Counted from the first letter of the stretch, positions 44,153-55,846 are shown. The stretch: DNA of 64,000 nucleotides from Nannobrachium achirus (GCA_963921795.1 OY997660.1:3707999-3771998), one strand, 5' to 3'. Notes: a model not told the origin generated them from the sequence alone. Translations and numbers: made by a program.

Positions 44153-44179
44153 GTCAGTGTGGGCATGACACTCTATAGG

Positions 44180-44555
44180 TCGAAGGTTACCATGAAAAGC
44201 TCCACCGGCTGTCTGTCAGTCACATCACGTCGTGTCACACTTTTCGCCTGCTCATATCTCCTCCACGGTTGCCCCTATCCATGCCACACTTTGCACACAC
44301 ACCCCTTGGATGTCAAACCACAACCCCAACCCCCCATTTCTCACATGGCCCTCTTCTAGCGCCACCATGAGGCCGATTCTTCCAAAACACATTTTTGGAC
44401 ACTGCTACTACACAACTAAAATCACGCTAAGCAGTACACAGTATCTCTAAAGTCATGTCATCAAAATGGATCTGTCCCATTTCCAATATTCCCTCCTGAT
44501 TGGCTACCATTGCCCTCTAAAGTTTGTGTATGCAACCTGACGGTTGCTTATCTCC
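44180..44555 (-). mobile_element. Family G repeat
   Basis: Reverse orientation to 11896-12405 (AGCGCCACCATGAGGCCGAT, then the complement of GGACAGATCCATTTTGATGA) and ends near CAACCTGACGGTTGC. Confidence 0.6.
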
Positions 44556-44722
44556 CGATTTATTTTAAAAACTATTTAAAATTGTGAAAATAGCTATCTC
44601 CTTTCCAAGTGTAGGAGCAGCGGTTCTACTCTCTCTCGGGTGACTGAACTTCTCACCCATCTCTAATACCAGCCACCCGTCTGAGGAAACCCATTTCATG
44701 ACACACACTATATTATACATAT

Positions 44723-44956
44723 CATCGTTTGTCTGGTGGAAACCTTGTATGTCAAAAACCGTTAGTTTTGTATGTATCTTTTTTTTTTATGATTCAAAGT
44801 AGTGAAAATAGCCGTTCTACAAGCACACTGTGTGCTTGTAGATTTTCTGTTTTCACTAGTCCCGTGCGACAGTTTTTTCATGATGGAGCAGGGTTTTACT
44901 TTACGAAAGAACTTACACATTTGGAGATACGAGGTTTCTGCTTGACAGTGACGATA
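44723..44956. mobile_element. Family B element with miniature hairpin
   Basis: ATCATCGTTTGTCTGGTGGA and TGACAGTGACGATAT ends. The central hairpin is reduced to CTACAAGCACAC/TGTGTGCTTGTAG (44818-44842). Confidence 0.65.
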
Positions 44957-45174
44957 TGGTGCAGAGACTGGACAGAGCACCCTGCAGGTCGGTGTGGGCA
45001 TGACACTGTGTCTTGGGGGTTCCTTGATGATGGCGTCGTAATGATGGATTGTGAAAAGGGGAGGGGATGATATTATGATGTCATTCATTATTTCGGTGTA
45101 TCTCAACCTTTTTGACTCCTCGGAGGCTTTCAGCTTTCAGGAAGTAATCAAAAATAAATAGGGAGGACATATTT

Positions 45175-45424
45175 GCATATTATAACCACACTGGGGGTCT
45201 GTTAGAGTAACGTTAACTCCATAGACACATACAAAACATATCATAACCACACCTGGGGGTCTGTTAGAGTAACGTTAACTCCATAGACACATACAAAACA
45301 TTATAGCCACACCTGGGGGTCCGTTAGAGTAATGTTAACTCCATAGACACATACAAAACATAGTATAAACACACCTGGGCGTCTATTAGAGTAATGTTAA
45401 CTCCATAGACACATACAAAACAGA
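45175..45424 (+). repeat. ~60-bp tandem repeat, four copies
   Basis: The units contain CCACACCTGGGGGTCTGTTA and AACTCCATAGACACATACAA. Confidence 0.85.
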
Positions 45425-45507
45425 AACAAACTAACAAAACTATGGTACCACCTTTTCAAGGGGAGATATAATGGTCAAGTTTCCTGGTTTTACAGTGTAC
45501 TGTGTAC

Positions 45508-45687
45508 ACTGCGTGAAAAACATTGAATAAAGGTTTTTCCCTCATACTAGAATCTAGAAGTGGGGGCTGGCTGGCCAAGGGAATATATGCAAACGAGATG
45601 GTATCTGTAAGTTTGGGTATGCAGGATACGTATGAGGGAATTTACCCTAGGAAAACCTTCCTCTATTCAATGTTTTTCACGCAGTGG
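45508..45687. mobile_element. Short TIR element CACTGCGTGAAAAAC
   Basis: CACTGCGTGAAAAACATTGA at the left and TCAATGTTTTTCACGCAGTG at the right are exact inverted copies. Confidence 0.75.
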
Positions 45688-45783
45688 TAGGGACTGGACA
45701 GCGCACCCTGCAGGTCAGAGTGATGAGGGAAGAAGGACACACCTTTCACCTCCTCTCCTCCTCCTCCTCCCCCATGGCTGCAG

Positions 45784-46051
45784 GTTCCCAGTAATCGTAA
45801 CCTGGCCAACTACGCCAAGTGCGCCGAGCCTGAGGAGCTGCGAGGACACAAGCTGAAGAAGCTGGACGCCGACGCGCTGTGCAGCGCCGGGGGCGACCAG
45901 CAGGGCGGCGGGAGTCCTGGGGGCGGGGGAGGAGGGGCAGGAGGAGGGGGGAAACCGCCCAAGCCGCCCCGCGGGAAGGGGAAGGGCGACGCCACCACCC
46001 TCTGCCACACCTACATCTTCCCCAGACCCCTGTTGGACTGCAGCAGCAAAG
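45784..46051 (+). CDS. lrrc17: LRRC17, coding exon 3 (from residue 190)
   Basis: It starts VPSNRNLANYAKC. Cys202 and Cys222 complete the first C-terminal cap. A Gly/Pro/Lys-rich linker (residues 223-258, with SPGGGGGGAGGGGKPPKPP) follows, then LCHTYIFPRPLLDC with Cys263 and Cys275, the start of the second N-terminal cap. The donor is AAAG/GTGAGA, so the exon ends at 46051 in phase 1. The second LRR block of LRRC17 must lie beyond base 64000, or is missing; no matching exon was seen downstream. Confidence 0.93.
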
Positions 46052-46181
46052 GTGAGAGACGCCTCGACATGACCTGTTGACTTGTTGGCTTGTTGGCTTG
46101 TTGACTTGTTGACTTGTTGACTTAACACTCATGGACGTGCATATATTATCCATGTTTCTGCATCGAGTTTGTACTGTATAT

Positions 46182-46686
46182 TAGGGCATTAATGTAAAAG
46201 TCGACAAGTCGACTCAGTCGACTCCATTACACAACTCAACTCCCACCAGAGGAAGTCGAAAAAGTTGAAAAAAATAAAGAAAAAATAAACGTTCTATTGT
46301 GAAAATAGCCGATCTACATGCTCACAACGCCTTGCGTTGCGAGGCGTTGTGAGCATGTATGGATTGGCTATTTTCACAATTTCTGCCTCTAATATTTGAC
46401 AATTTGGACAATGTTTAATTTGTCATTTTAGAGGTATTAAAACGTCCTTAAATTGTCACTTTAGAAATGTGCAGATACCCTCTATACACTTAAACTTAAT
46501 GTTGGTTTGTTTACTGGTGAGTGAGAAAACAATGTTGCACATCAAGTTAATCATCTGGGGACCCCCCAAAATAATTGGGGGGTCGTCTTGTGATGTGATG
46601 ACGTCATCAAACGATAAGGTCGACTTCAACTCAACATTTTATTGAGTCGAGTCGACTTGCACAAATCATAAGTCGTTAATGCCCTA
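46182..46686. mobile_element. hAT MITE TAGGGCATTAA
   Basis: TAGGGCATTAATG and GTTAATGCCCTA ends. The flanks CTGTATAT and GTGTATAC differ at two positions. The interior carries GTCGACTCAGTCGACT repeats and the hairpin at 46300-46376. Confidence 0.75.
46300..46376. repeat. Palindrome copy (class TGCTC)
   Basis: GCCGATCTACATGCTCACAA pairs with TTGTGAGCATGTATGGATTGGC, with a small insertion in the right arm. Confidence 0.82.
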
Positions 46687-46689
46687 GTG

Positions 46690-47025
46690 TATACCAGGGA
46701 CGGATTAACGTATACATTTAATTTGAGTATAATTATCAATGACCACGCAGCCCAGTTCCCCCAAGGGCCCCTGAGAGTCAAGGGCCCCTGGCAACGGCCC
46801 CACCGGCCCAGTGGTTAATCCAGCCCTGCTGTATACAATGCAATGGGGAAACGGGAGTCACCAAAAGCAGGCTTTCGCAAGGCATCCTGGGAAATTGACA
46901 GCCTGCCATCTTATCTGGACTCTCCAGCACGTTGCTCTCTCTCTCTTTTAGTTGAGAGGCTTAGTTGGCTATGTTATGTTCTTGGCAGTGAATGCGTTAA
47001 CACTGCTATATATTATTGTGTGTAT
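46690..47025. other. No recognisable gene; GGCCC-rich fragment
   Basis: GGGCCCCTGAGAGTCAAGGG and the region to about 46830 resemble an end of the CAGGGCCGGAT family. The rest is unassigned. Confidence 0.35.
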
Positions 47026-47029
47026 TTTG

Positions 47030-47200
47030 TACAGTATGAAACATGCAGTCCATTACTGTCTCTTTGTACAACTCCACCACACCCTTTTGCATCACATCAT
47101 CTCACCAAGCGTTGTCAGCCTCTTTCTCTCAAACCTCTATATTTTCTCCATCACGCTTTCCACTACACACTCTCTCTGCCTCCAGTGAGTGGGTCGGTGT
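47030..47200 (+). repeat. Dispersed repeat, also at 52195-52400
   Basis: Both contain CAGTATGAAACATGCAGTCC, the segment AAGCGTTG(T/C)CAGCCTCTTTC and TTTTCTCCATCAC. Confidence 0.6.
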
Positions 47201-47204
47201 CAGC

Positions 47205-47360
47205 TTTGCCACCGTTGGTGTGTGAATGTGTGAAGTGAGGACGCTGGCGTCGACTGTTCACCGCTTCACCTCCCAATGAATGAATGAATGGACCGTTGTA
47301 GAGAGCTTTGAGTTCACAACTTGCTTAGAAAAGCGCTGTAAAAATGCAATTAAGTTGAAG
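47205..47360 (+). mobile_element. SINE 3' module
   Basis: GCCACCGTTGGTGTGTGAAT onward matches 9949-10090 closely. The tRNA-like head is absent. Confidence 0.65.
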
Positions 47361-47379
47361 TGAGTCTATATAGCGCAGT

Positions 47380-47805
47380 GGTTCTCGATTTCAGGGACTC
47401 TCTAGGGTCCTTTGAGGAGGTCTAAATTGACCCTTACAAGTCTGTAACTCTGACAGTGTACAAATGGAACCAAATTGACCCTAATGGGTCCATATATTAA
47501 CAAATAGCGTTCATATTCTGAGAACTGTAGCCAAACATAGCAGATCTACAAGCTCATAACGCCTCGCAGCATCGGCTATTTTCGGCAAAGAGGTTTGGTG
47601 TAGAGGGGAAAAAAAGAGCAGATTAAGTACAAGGTGTGAAAGGTCAGGCTTATTAAGTATTGACGTTCAAGTGGTTAAATATCTGAAAACACAAATTTAG
47701 ATGAATCCAAAATACACTGATGATTGTGCTGTCAAACAATCAATGAAACTATGGAATCTACTCTCAACTAAGGGGTCATTGGCCTGAAAACGTTGAAGAC
47801 CCCTG
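47380..47805. mobile_element. Family D hAT-like MITE
   Basis: GCAGTGGTTCTCGATTTCAG at the left and GTTGAAGACCCCTG at the right. The flanks CTATATAG and CTGTATAG differ at one base. The palindrome is deleted to GATCTACAAGCTCATAACGC (47540-47584). Confidence 0.7.
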
Positions 47806-47987
47806 CTGTATAGAAATAAGTAGATAGGAGCTGAAGTGAATCTGGTGGAGAGTGAATTGAGCCTCGTAACGTTGCAGCGTCTCAATCTGGTTGTGTTTTG
47901 AGGTTGGGCTCAGAGCTGAGTCAGCACTGACTGGGTAGGGTGGGGTGGGGGGGCTGGCCCACCATGCCCATGTATCAGAGAGAGGGA

Positions 47988-48104
<117 letters not shown>

Positions 48105-48125
48105 CCCTTCCAAACCTCACATCTG

Positions 48126-48129
<4 letters not shown>

Positions 48130-48178
<49 letters not shown>
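48130..48178 (+). repeat. (CT)24 microsatellite
   Basis: A CT run that follows the CA run after about 28 bp. Confidence 0.95.
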
Positions 48179-48182
<4 letters not shown>

Positions 48183-48315
48183 GGAGCAGCAGTATTATAC
48201 TCTACTGCACTGGTTCCCAAACACTGGGTCGGGACCCATTTGTGGGCCGCAGAGAGATCGTTATGGGTCCCTTGGTTTTGGGTGTCCTACATTTGTTTTT
48301 TTAAATCGAGTTGAG

Positions 48316-48795
48316 CCGGAAGGCAAAGCTCTCTGTCTGCCGAGCAATCTTCGTTCCTTCTCTCACCTACTGTCATGAAGTGTGGGGCATAAGATTGCGG
48401 TACAAGCTGCCGAAATGGGTTTCGTCAGACGGATGGCTGGTATCTCCCTTAGAGATAGGGTGAGAAGTTCAGTCACCCGAGAGAGACTTGGAGTAGAACC
48501 GCTGCTCCTGCACTTGGAAAGGAGTCAGCTTAGGTGGTTGGGGCATCTAGTACGGATGCCCCCCGAGCGCCTTCCTAGGAAGGTCCTCGATGCACGTCCC
48601 ACTAGGAGGAGACCCCGTGGCAGACCAAAGACCAGATGGAGGGATTATATCTCCACACTGGCCTGGGAACACCTCGGTATACTCCCTGAGGGAGTGGAGG
48701 AAGTTGCTCAGGATTGGGTACTCTGGAAAATGTCAGTTGGAACTGTTACCCCCGCGACACGATTCCGGATAAGCGGTTGAAGATGGATGGATGGG
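48316..48795 (+). pseudogene. Rex3-like (RTE) LINE C-terminus
   Basis: The frame at 48382-48780 contains MAGISLRDRVRSSVTRERLG, SQLRWLGHLVRMPPERLP and RRRPRGRPKTRWRDYI. This is the conserved C-terminal part of a LINE very common in fish and assigned by memory to Rex3/RTE. It is preceded by a frame-broken GKALCLPS segment and followed by a GATG-type tail (GATGGATGGATGG), which is usual for Rex3. No RT or endonuclease domain is present. Confidence 0.8.
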
Positions 48796-48796
48796 T

Positions 48797-48862
48797 GGCA
48801 GATCTACAAGCTCACAGCGCGGCACCGAGTGCCGCGCTGTGAGCTTGTATATCTGCTATTTT
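48797..48862. repeat. Palindrome copy (class AGCTC), loop CGA
   Basis: GCGCGGCAC-CGA-GTGCCGCGC centre, as at 17994, with arms to GCAGATCTACAAG and CTTGTATATCTGC. Confidence 0.88.
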
Positions 48863-49005
48863 TTCAACAGTTAAAGCACAAAAGAATGCGTAATAACGTG
48901 TTCCCAGTCTAAATGGGTTAAACCCCCTCCCCTATGACATTCATGGGGGGCCCGCTGTGAATCCTTGTACCCAGGGCCCAGAATTGTGTACGACACCCCT
49001 GGAGG
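48797..49005 (+). mobile_element. Right half of family A MITE
   Basis: It begins with a full palindrome copy and runs to TACGACACCCCTGG. The left half is replaced by the LINE tail. Confidence 0.6.
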
Positions 49006-49200
49006 CAGCGGTCACTCTGCTTGTGTAAAACGTGTTGCACGGCGTCTCATAAAGCTGGTGTTTCACTGCGGCTTGGTTTGGTCTCCACAACACAGACACA
49101 CTGGAGGCAGGCTGTGGTTGGAAAAGTACTCCAACATGATTTACTCAAGTAAAGGTATCGTGAAGAACGCAGTCGTGTGACTGTGTTCTATGGAGATTAA

Positions 49201-49626
49201 GGCTGGGCGATATTAGGAAAACCTTCGATATTCGATAACGTTGTTGAATACGTCGATATCAATATTACTCACGATTTTAGTAAAAACAATTGCATTATAA
49301 TAGTTTTTAATGTTTTTTTCTGCTTTAGGTCCACTGCATGCCTAACACAGATAATGAATAGCATATCCATGCATGCACACTGCACAGTACACATAGAATA
49401 AATACATCAAATGCCTTATTTCCATTTTCCAACAATGGTTTTATTGAAATATCCACACCTGGTTACATATGGACTACTTTTGTGCATGTGCTACGTGCAT
49501 GCATAGTGTGTCTGTTAATTAATTTGACACATACACCAATACCTCATTTCAACCCGCCTTCATCGATATGTATACCTCACATGTTGATACCTCGATATTG
49601 ATACATTTTCGATATATTGCCCAGCC
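49201..49626. mobile_element. TTAA-flanked MITE GGCTGGGCGATAT
   Basis: TTAA at 49197-49200 and 49627-49630. Ends GGCTGGGCGATAT and ATATTGCCCAGCC. Interior with CGATA repeats. Confidence 0.7.
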
Positions 49627-49630
49627 TTAA

Positions 49631-50086
49631 AGGACAACTTTGTTTTTTTACAACAAGGGTTCATATTTTAGATTGTAATAAGAGAAAAGAAAAAGTGAGT
49701 GTTAAAATGTTTTCATTTGCTTCGTTCTATTGTTTTATCGCGTTTACCGTGCTAAAATGTGGGGCATGCGTACGCATGGGTACAAGTGGCTAAATATGTC
49801 TTTTTAGACACAATAAGCCAGCAGTTTCTTTATTGCTATTCACAGTAACACTTCTAGCCCCCATAAGTCACATCCAACCATGAAAGGTTGCGTTGTATCT
49901 TGGAAATGGGCTTATTCTGTGTAAAATTACATATTTAGCCACTTGTACGCATGCCCCCAACCACTGAAATAAGAATCTCTAAAACAATAGAAAGAAGTAA
50001 ATTAAATAATTTTAACACTCATCTTTTATATTCTTTATTTACAATCTAAAATATGAACCCTTGTTGTAAAAAACTAAAGTTGTCCT
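49631..50086. mobile_element. TTAA-flanked foldback with long arms
   Basis: TTAA at 49627-49630 and 50087-50090. The arms start AGGACAACTTTGTTTTT and AGGACAACTTTAGTTTTT and remain complementary through ATATTTTAGATTGTAA and GTGGCTAAATATGTC. It shares its left TTAA with the preceding element. Confidence 0.8.
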
Positions 50087-50189
50087 TTAATGGAGGTATA
50101 GGCATAGTTTTACTGAGGTTAGGATTAGGGTGTGGGTTTGGGTTAGGTTTCAAATTGCTTCAATCTCTTTTGATCCTCTCCTGTCCGTG

Positions 50190-50190
50190 A

Positions 50191-50252
<62 letters not shown>
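50190..50252 (+). repeat. (CT)n microsatellite
   Basis: CT run with one TTT interruption. Confidence 0.95.
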
Positions 50253-50259
<7 letters not shown>

Positions 50260-50265
<6 letters not shown>

Positions 50266-50815
50266 TCACTCCTCTCACGACAAGGCAGCATTTCATTCCA
50301 CGCAGATGATTTCTGTGTTTTTGTCGCCCGTGACACAAAGCGAAGCTCTCAGATCTTGCGGGGGGAAACGGATGATGATTGATGTCCGTCATGAAGGAGC
50401 AGTCTGTGATGTGTGAACAGAGCCTCATCTTTCTCTGGCTGCTGACACGCCAAAGACCCACAAAGCTCCGTCTGTGTGTCCCGTGTAGGCCTGCAGTACA
50501 GTACGTTGCCCCGAGCAAAGCTTTTAGCATATTTTCCTCAATAATTTCCTCTCTCCCTCTCTCCCATTCTCTACAGTGGTAGGGTTTTTCTATCGATTCT
50601 TTTATCAGATCCTGAGCCCATGTGAGGTCCCTCTGTGTTCGGCTCACATCCGTCTTGTCGTCTTCCTTCCTCTAAAAAATCTCCCCCGTCCCGCTTCGTC
50701 ACTCTCTCCATCTGTCCCGCAGTCCCTCCATATGAATGAGAATCTGAATCAAACGTGTTCAATATCCCTTTGTACTTTACACGCATAAAGACTATGAAAT
50801 ATACTGTTACAGTGC
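50260..50815. other. No recognisable feature
   Basis: Unassigned sequence between two microsatellites. No conserved frame. Confidence 0.4.
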
Positions 50816-50919
<104 letters not shown>

Positions 50920-51605
50920 GTAATCTGAAATAATATCTGTAACTCATTATACACTCAAATGCACTGCCACAGAGGAGTTATGAAAAAGTGTATTTTATAA
51001 GCCCTCGTTGCCATTGACAGATTTAGGTGTTATTGCATTTATCAAATGATCGCAACGATCTGCGCCTGTTGTAAAAAAAAAAAATCTGATTCGGTTTCCA
51101 ACGGGAAACTAGCCTGATTTCAGACTCACGCTTTAGTCTGAAATTGTGCCCTATTCTGGGGGAGGGACTTTTGTGCGAGCGTGCACGTTCGCTGTCACGC
51201 GCGAATGAACGCGACGCATGGTCGCAACCCACGGTCGCGGCGTGTGTGTGTCTGTTTGTGCCAGTGACTGCTTCCACACAGAACAGTGACCAGAAACATG
51301 TAATCAACATTAACAGCTTGGTGAAATCAGCACTTGCGCGCGTGTGTGTGTGTGTGCCTGCCTGGCGGTGTGTGAACTTTGTTTGAATCGTTTCAACTGC
51401 TGCGTGGATTGGATATTCGTTAGACCCACCCCCACCCTCCAAGCTCATTGGAGCAATTTTTGGTTGCTAAACTGCCGATTCATGTACTCAGCTCCAGACC
51501 AGAAACAGTCCACTCTGAGAGTCTATGGGCTGGAAAAAATCTTTTTCTTTTTTATTCTTTTTTATTTTTTTTATTTTTTTTAATGAAAACACCCATATCT
51601 TTGTT
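50920..51605. other. No recognisable feature
   Basis: Contains a TTTTTATTTT tract near 51545-51582. No gene is visible. Confidence 0.4.
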
Positions 51606-51608
51606 TAG

Positions 51609-51972
51609 ATCAGGGGTCAGCAACCTTTTTGAAATGAAGTGCCATGTTTTTATTTTCTAGATAGTCAGTGTGTCAACATACATTTTATAATGACGCGCCA
51701 TAAAAAAATCAGACATTTTGATTGTCAGGACATTGTTATAACGGTGTTATCTCCCCGACTCCCTCCCCAGTCAAAGTTCAGAGTTTTAATGAATGTAGAA
51801 TTATGTGCAGGATGTAATTTGTGCAAATTGGGTGACTTAATGTAATTGACCACGTTTAAAACAGTATTTGATTCTAAAATATTAATCCTCTTTCTCACAC
51901 TTCTGCCAGTGTGCCAGTGATCACCCTCCCCTGGGCCAATGTTGGCACCGTGCCTAAGGTTGCCTACCCCTG
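51609..51972. mobile_element. hAT/Charlie-like MITE CAGGGGTCAGCAACC
   Basis: CAGGGGTCAGCAACC and AGGTTGCCTACCCCTG are inverted ends. The target duplication is no longer visible. Confidence 0.65.
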
Positions 51973-52194
51973 GATTCGCTGTTTTGTGCTCTGAGCTGCG
52001 GGGTTAGCATCTAGCCTAAATTCAGCAGCGCATATCTTTTGAACGGTTTGAGCCGTTTGCCGCGCCGCTTTTTTCCCTGCGATGCCGAAGCGTAGCGTCC
52101 GTGTATACGAGGTCGAACTGGATCTTACTTGACATAAATATATGCATGTGACTGCTTTCAAAAGATACGAAAAACAGGATGAGAACTACTGTTG

Positions 52195-52400
52195 TACAGT
52201 ATGAAACATGCAGTCCAGAAAAAGCCCACAACACAACCCTCATCCTCCTCTGGTCTCTCTCCACAACTCCACACCACCCTGTTTTCTCCATCCATGTTTT
52301 GCATCAAATCCTCTCTCCAAGCGTTGCCAGCCTCTTTCTCTCAAAACCTCTGCATTTTCTCCATCACTCTTTCCACTACTCCCTCCCCCCCCCCCCCCCC
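52195..52400 (+). repeat. Dispersed repeat, partner of 47030-47200
   Basis: Matches the partner with an extra ~45-bp segment near 52220. Ends at a poly-C tract (52386-52404). Confidence 0.6.
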
Positions 52401-52404
52401 CCCC

Positions 52405-53840
52405 TCTCTCTATCTCAGTGGTTGGTGGTTGTTCCATTGAGGGGAACCACAGCGCATTCCAGTCCCTCCAGACTCCATCTTTCTCTCTTCAACATCCCCC
52501 TGAGATGTTTGTTCTGGTAGAAGATGGTAGAATACTCTCTCTGAAATTTTTGCAGGCCTGGGACGATATGGGTATGGCTCATGATACGATATCTGTGGTG
52601 ATATGTGGCCCTACATAACTATAATATCACAATACCAGATATCTGCGAAAAAACTGGTCTCTATACTGCCTCCCCCTGGCCAGCCGGGGCGTCTGATGGG
52701 AGGGGAAAGGAACTGGTTGGAATATTGTGTTCCTTCCACGCGCTACGCTAGTAGATCTGCTGTTTTCAAACAATCTTGAATCTTTGAAAAATCCGGAATA
52801 TAAACACAAAATGTTTTCAGATGGTGTTTTGTGGCCCAAATACATATATTCATTTGTGGTTCCTTGACATGAACATGGCTGGTCTCCACTGCTCTGAAAC
52901 AATAGACAATAACGTTTGACTGACCTGCCCCCAGTCGCTCGTTTTGGGCTTGTTCTCATAGTTTCCATGGTTGCTTGTTTCTCTCGCAATATCTGGCAAC
53001 AGTGGATAGAATCCTGAAATGTGGACACTGTGCGCCAAGATTGCATCATGGGAATGCAGAAACAGATTGCGTCATGGGAATGCAGAAACAGATTGCATCA
53101 TGGGAACAGGCCTCTCGCTTTTTTATTATTTATTTTTCATTTATTGCAATCTGAGAGGTTTGAAGAATAAAGCAGATTTGTGGCTGAGTTACAAACAATA
53201 CAGATGTTTTTCAGGTGTCAGGAGCATGTAGAGCTCATATGGGCCTCTCACAGACAGACTCCAAGCTCTCTGAAGTCTCCGTCAAAATCAATAAAACTTT
53301 ATGTTTTGTTGTGAAGGATTATCGTGCAGGCAGTGGTATGTTAACCCTCTAGAGCCTGTTGTAATATTACAACGTTTGTATTTTATAAAAAAAAAAGGTT
53401 TAAATAATTTTATTTTAGCTCCCCCTACCACCTAAACATCACCATTGGATTCTATTGTTTAGTATTACAATGCCATTGGCCACAATATTTGCATATAAAT
53501 ACCCCCCACAGGGGCTGACATTCACACCCGCCACACCCGCTGACATTCCAGAGTTTTGACGAACAACATCTCACTTTTTCATGGAAGCTATTCCTCACAA
53601 AAACATAAGTAAAATGGCTGTACTATTTTTTTTGGTGATCATTAGAATGTCTAGAACATGTACATGTGTTATTATAGTGAAAAATATCCCCCATATGCAA
53701 ATTAGAGCATGATTTATGATTTATGGCTATAAAACCTTTAAAAAAAACATTACATTTTCCTCTGATTAAGACTCCTACAACACCATCTGATTTCTTTAAA
53801 TTTTTTATTTCAAGTATTTCTATTTTTGGGCCTTAGAGGG
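52405..53840. other. No gene recognised
   Basis: Contains a LINE-tail fragment (52655-52750), a half palindrome (GTAGATCTGCTGTTTTC, 52750-52770) and three copies of ATTGC(A/G)TCATGGGAATGCAG-like sequence at 53041-53110. Confidence 0.4.
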
Positions 53841-53842
53841 TT

Positions 53843-54085
53843 TTAAAGGAGTAGTTCACCCACAAAATGATCTTTTTTTTCTATTGATTACTCACGCCAT
53901 TCACACCGCGGCCATCTTGGATCACATGACTTCCTGGGATAGCAGCCTGCATTACAAACCATTGTGAACAATGGAGCGATGGTCCCAAAATATGAGTTCA
54001 ACCTATTTCTTTTTACCAAATTGACAAATGGGCAGATGACAACATCAACATCCCCAAAATGATTAAATATTATAGTCTCACATTT
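53843..54085. mobile_element. One end of AGGAGTAGTTCACC MITE
   Basis: TTAAAGGAGTAGTTCACCCA and TTTTCTATTGATTACT match 16396 onward. The other end was not found. Confidence 0.45.
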
Positions 54086-54089
54086 GTAC

Positions 54090-54297
54090 GTAAGAAGCCC
54101 TACTTCATCAAACAGCCCTACTTCATCATTAAACTAGTGAAAATAGCAGATCTACAAGCACACAACGGCTCGCGGTGCGAGGCGTTGTGTGCTTGAAGAT
54201 CTGCTATTTTCACTAGTTTAAATCATTTTTTTTAAATGATAAATGCAAAACGAACAGTTTTGGACATACAAGGTCTCCACCCGACAACAACGATATG
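54090..54297. mobile_element. Family B element
   Basis: The right end CACCCGACAACAACGATAT is present. The left end is reduced to CCCTACTTCATCA, which is duplicated. Confidence 0.65.
54133..54218. repeat. Palindrome copy (class AGCAC), loop GGT
   Basis: AAACTAGTGAAAATAGCAGA at the left pairs through to TCTGCTATTTTCACTAGTTT. The loop is GGT, the complement of the ACC loop at 13681, so the hairpin is inverted relative to that copy. Confidence 0.88.
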
Positions 54298-54482
54298 TTT
54301 TGTTTTGTTTTGTAACAATAATATAACAATCTACAGAATAGGTAACTATAGTGAATAAACGCCACAGTGCAGCTAACAGAGTCTGGAGCTGTTTGGAACA
54401 GTTGAAGTTGGACCGGGATCAACGAGAGGATTTTAGAGTCATAAATACTGTATATAGATTAACGTCAGGCTGTTTCAGTAGG

Positions 54483-54628
<146 letters not shown>

Positions 54629-54678
54629 AAAGTGACGGTTAATGCTATTGGCTCGTTCTTCACTGCTTGGCTACGCTT

Positions 54679-54736
<58 letters not shown>
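54679..54736 (+). repeat. (CA)29 microsatellite
   Basis: Complementary in content to the GT run 55 bp upstream, so the two could pair as a large hairpin. Confidence 0.95.
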
Positions 54737-54739
<3 letters not shown>

Positions 54740-54828
54740 CTGGCGTGTCTGTCATTGTCAGGCTTGTCATGGATTTCCTGGATAATGGAGCGTGGGCAGT
54801 TTGTCATCAGAAAACCTTATGTCACGTC

Positions 54829-54832
<4 letters not shown>

Positions 54833-54921
<89 letters not shown>
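54833..54921 (+). repeat. (GA)44 microsatellite
   Basis: Uninterrupted GA run. Confidence 0.95.
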
Positions 54922-54926
<5 letters not shown>

Positions 54927-55216
54927 GTAGAACTAACTACAGCGAAGAGAAGAGTAGAGAAATTTCATTGCAGTAAATCAGGGGGTCCCAAACCTTTTTG
55001 GCTCAGAGCAATCCTATACATACTGTATAACCAGGGGCATCACAGGGTGGGGGGAAAGTGGGACTGAGTTACTAGGGCCCAAGGTGGAGGAGGGGCCTTA
55101 ATTATTTTATACTTTAGCTATTTTTGAAAAGTCGTGAAAATGTGGGCAAATCTTTGAATATATGTATTTTTCAAGTGAACATTTGTAACTCAAATTTTGC
55201 TTCTGGGGGTCCCTGG

Positions 55217-55598
55217 TAGGGATGTCCCGATACCACATTTTTGTTGACCAAGTACAAGTACGAGTACTTAATTTGAGTACTTGCCGATACCGAATACTGA
55301 TGCTGTAAGTTACGTTTCTGTACAAGCGCTTAAATAGTGTGTGGCGCTCCAAAATAAAATGCTTTAAATAATTATGTCGTCATGCCTAGAGTGAGAGAAG
55401 GTGAAAACACTGTTCATTAGCTGAACTAACACACACACAACTGTGTCTTAGAACTTTTGATATGTTGTTACCGACATATTTATGAAACAAAATGGTATCC
55501 GGCGCTGCCGTGAGCAATATCTGATGAGTACGAGTACAGCAAAATAGGCCGGTATCGGGGCGAGTACCAATACTGCGAGTACCGATACCGCATCCCTA
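55217..55598. mobile_element. hAT MITE, exact GTCCCTGG duplication
   Basis: TAGGGATGTCCCGATACC and ATACCGCATCCCTA flanked by GTCCCTGG at 55209-55216 and 55599-55606. It is nested in family A and therefore younger than it. Confidence 0.92.
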
Positions 55599-55786
55599 GT
55601 CCCTGGAACTAAATATTTTGAGATGGGGTTCCGTGGCCAAATACTGTACATGTATCATTTTGGGGGTCCTTCACATGAAACAGTTTGAGCACCACTGACA
55701 TAGAAACATATATTTTTTTCTAAAAGCCTTAGAATGATTTGATATATTCAAAGACTTGCACACACATTTTCACGATTTAAAATGCA

Positions 55787-55846
55787 TCTACAAGCTCGCA
55801 GCGCGGCACTCGGTGCTGCGCTGTGAGCTTGTATATCTGCTATTCT
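55787..55846. repeat. Palindrome copy (class AGCTC), loop TCG
   Basis: GCGCGGCAC-TCG-GTGCTGCGC centre. Its loop is the complement of the CGA loop at 17994. Confidence 0.82.

Larger units (their letters stand above)
44153..45783 (+). other. lrrc17: lrrc17 intron 2
   Basis: 1.6 kb, bounded by GT (44153) and AG (45782-45783), filled by the repeats listed next. Confidence 0.85.

Noticed and set aside
46843..47238. 131-codon plus-strand frame
   Set aside because: It spans a dispersed repeat and a SINE tail, and no protein family is recognisable.
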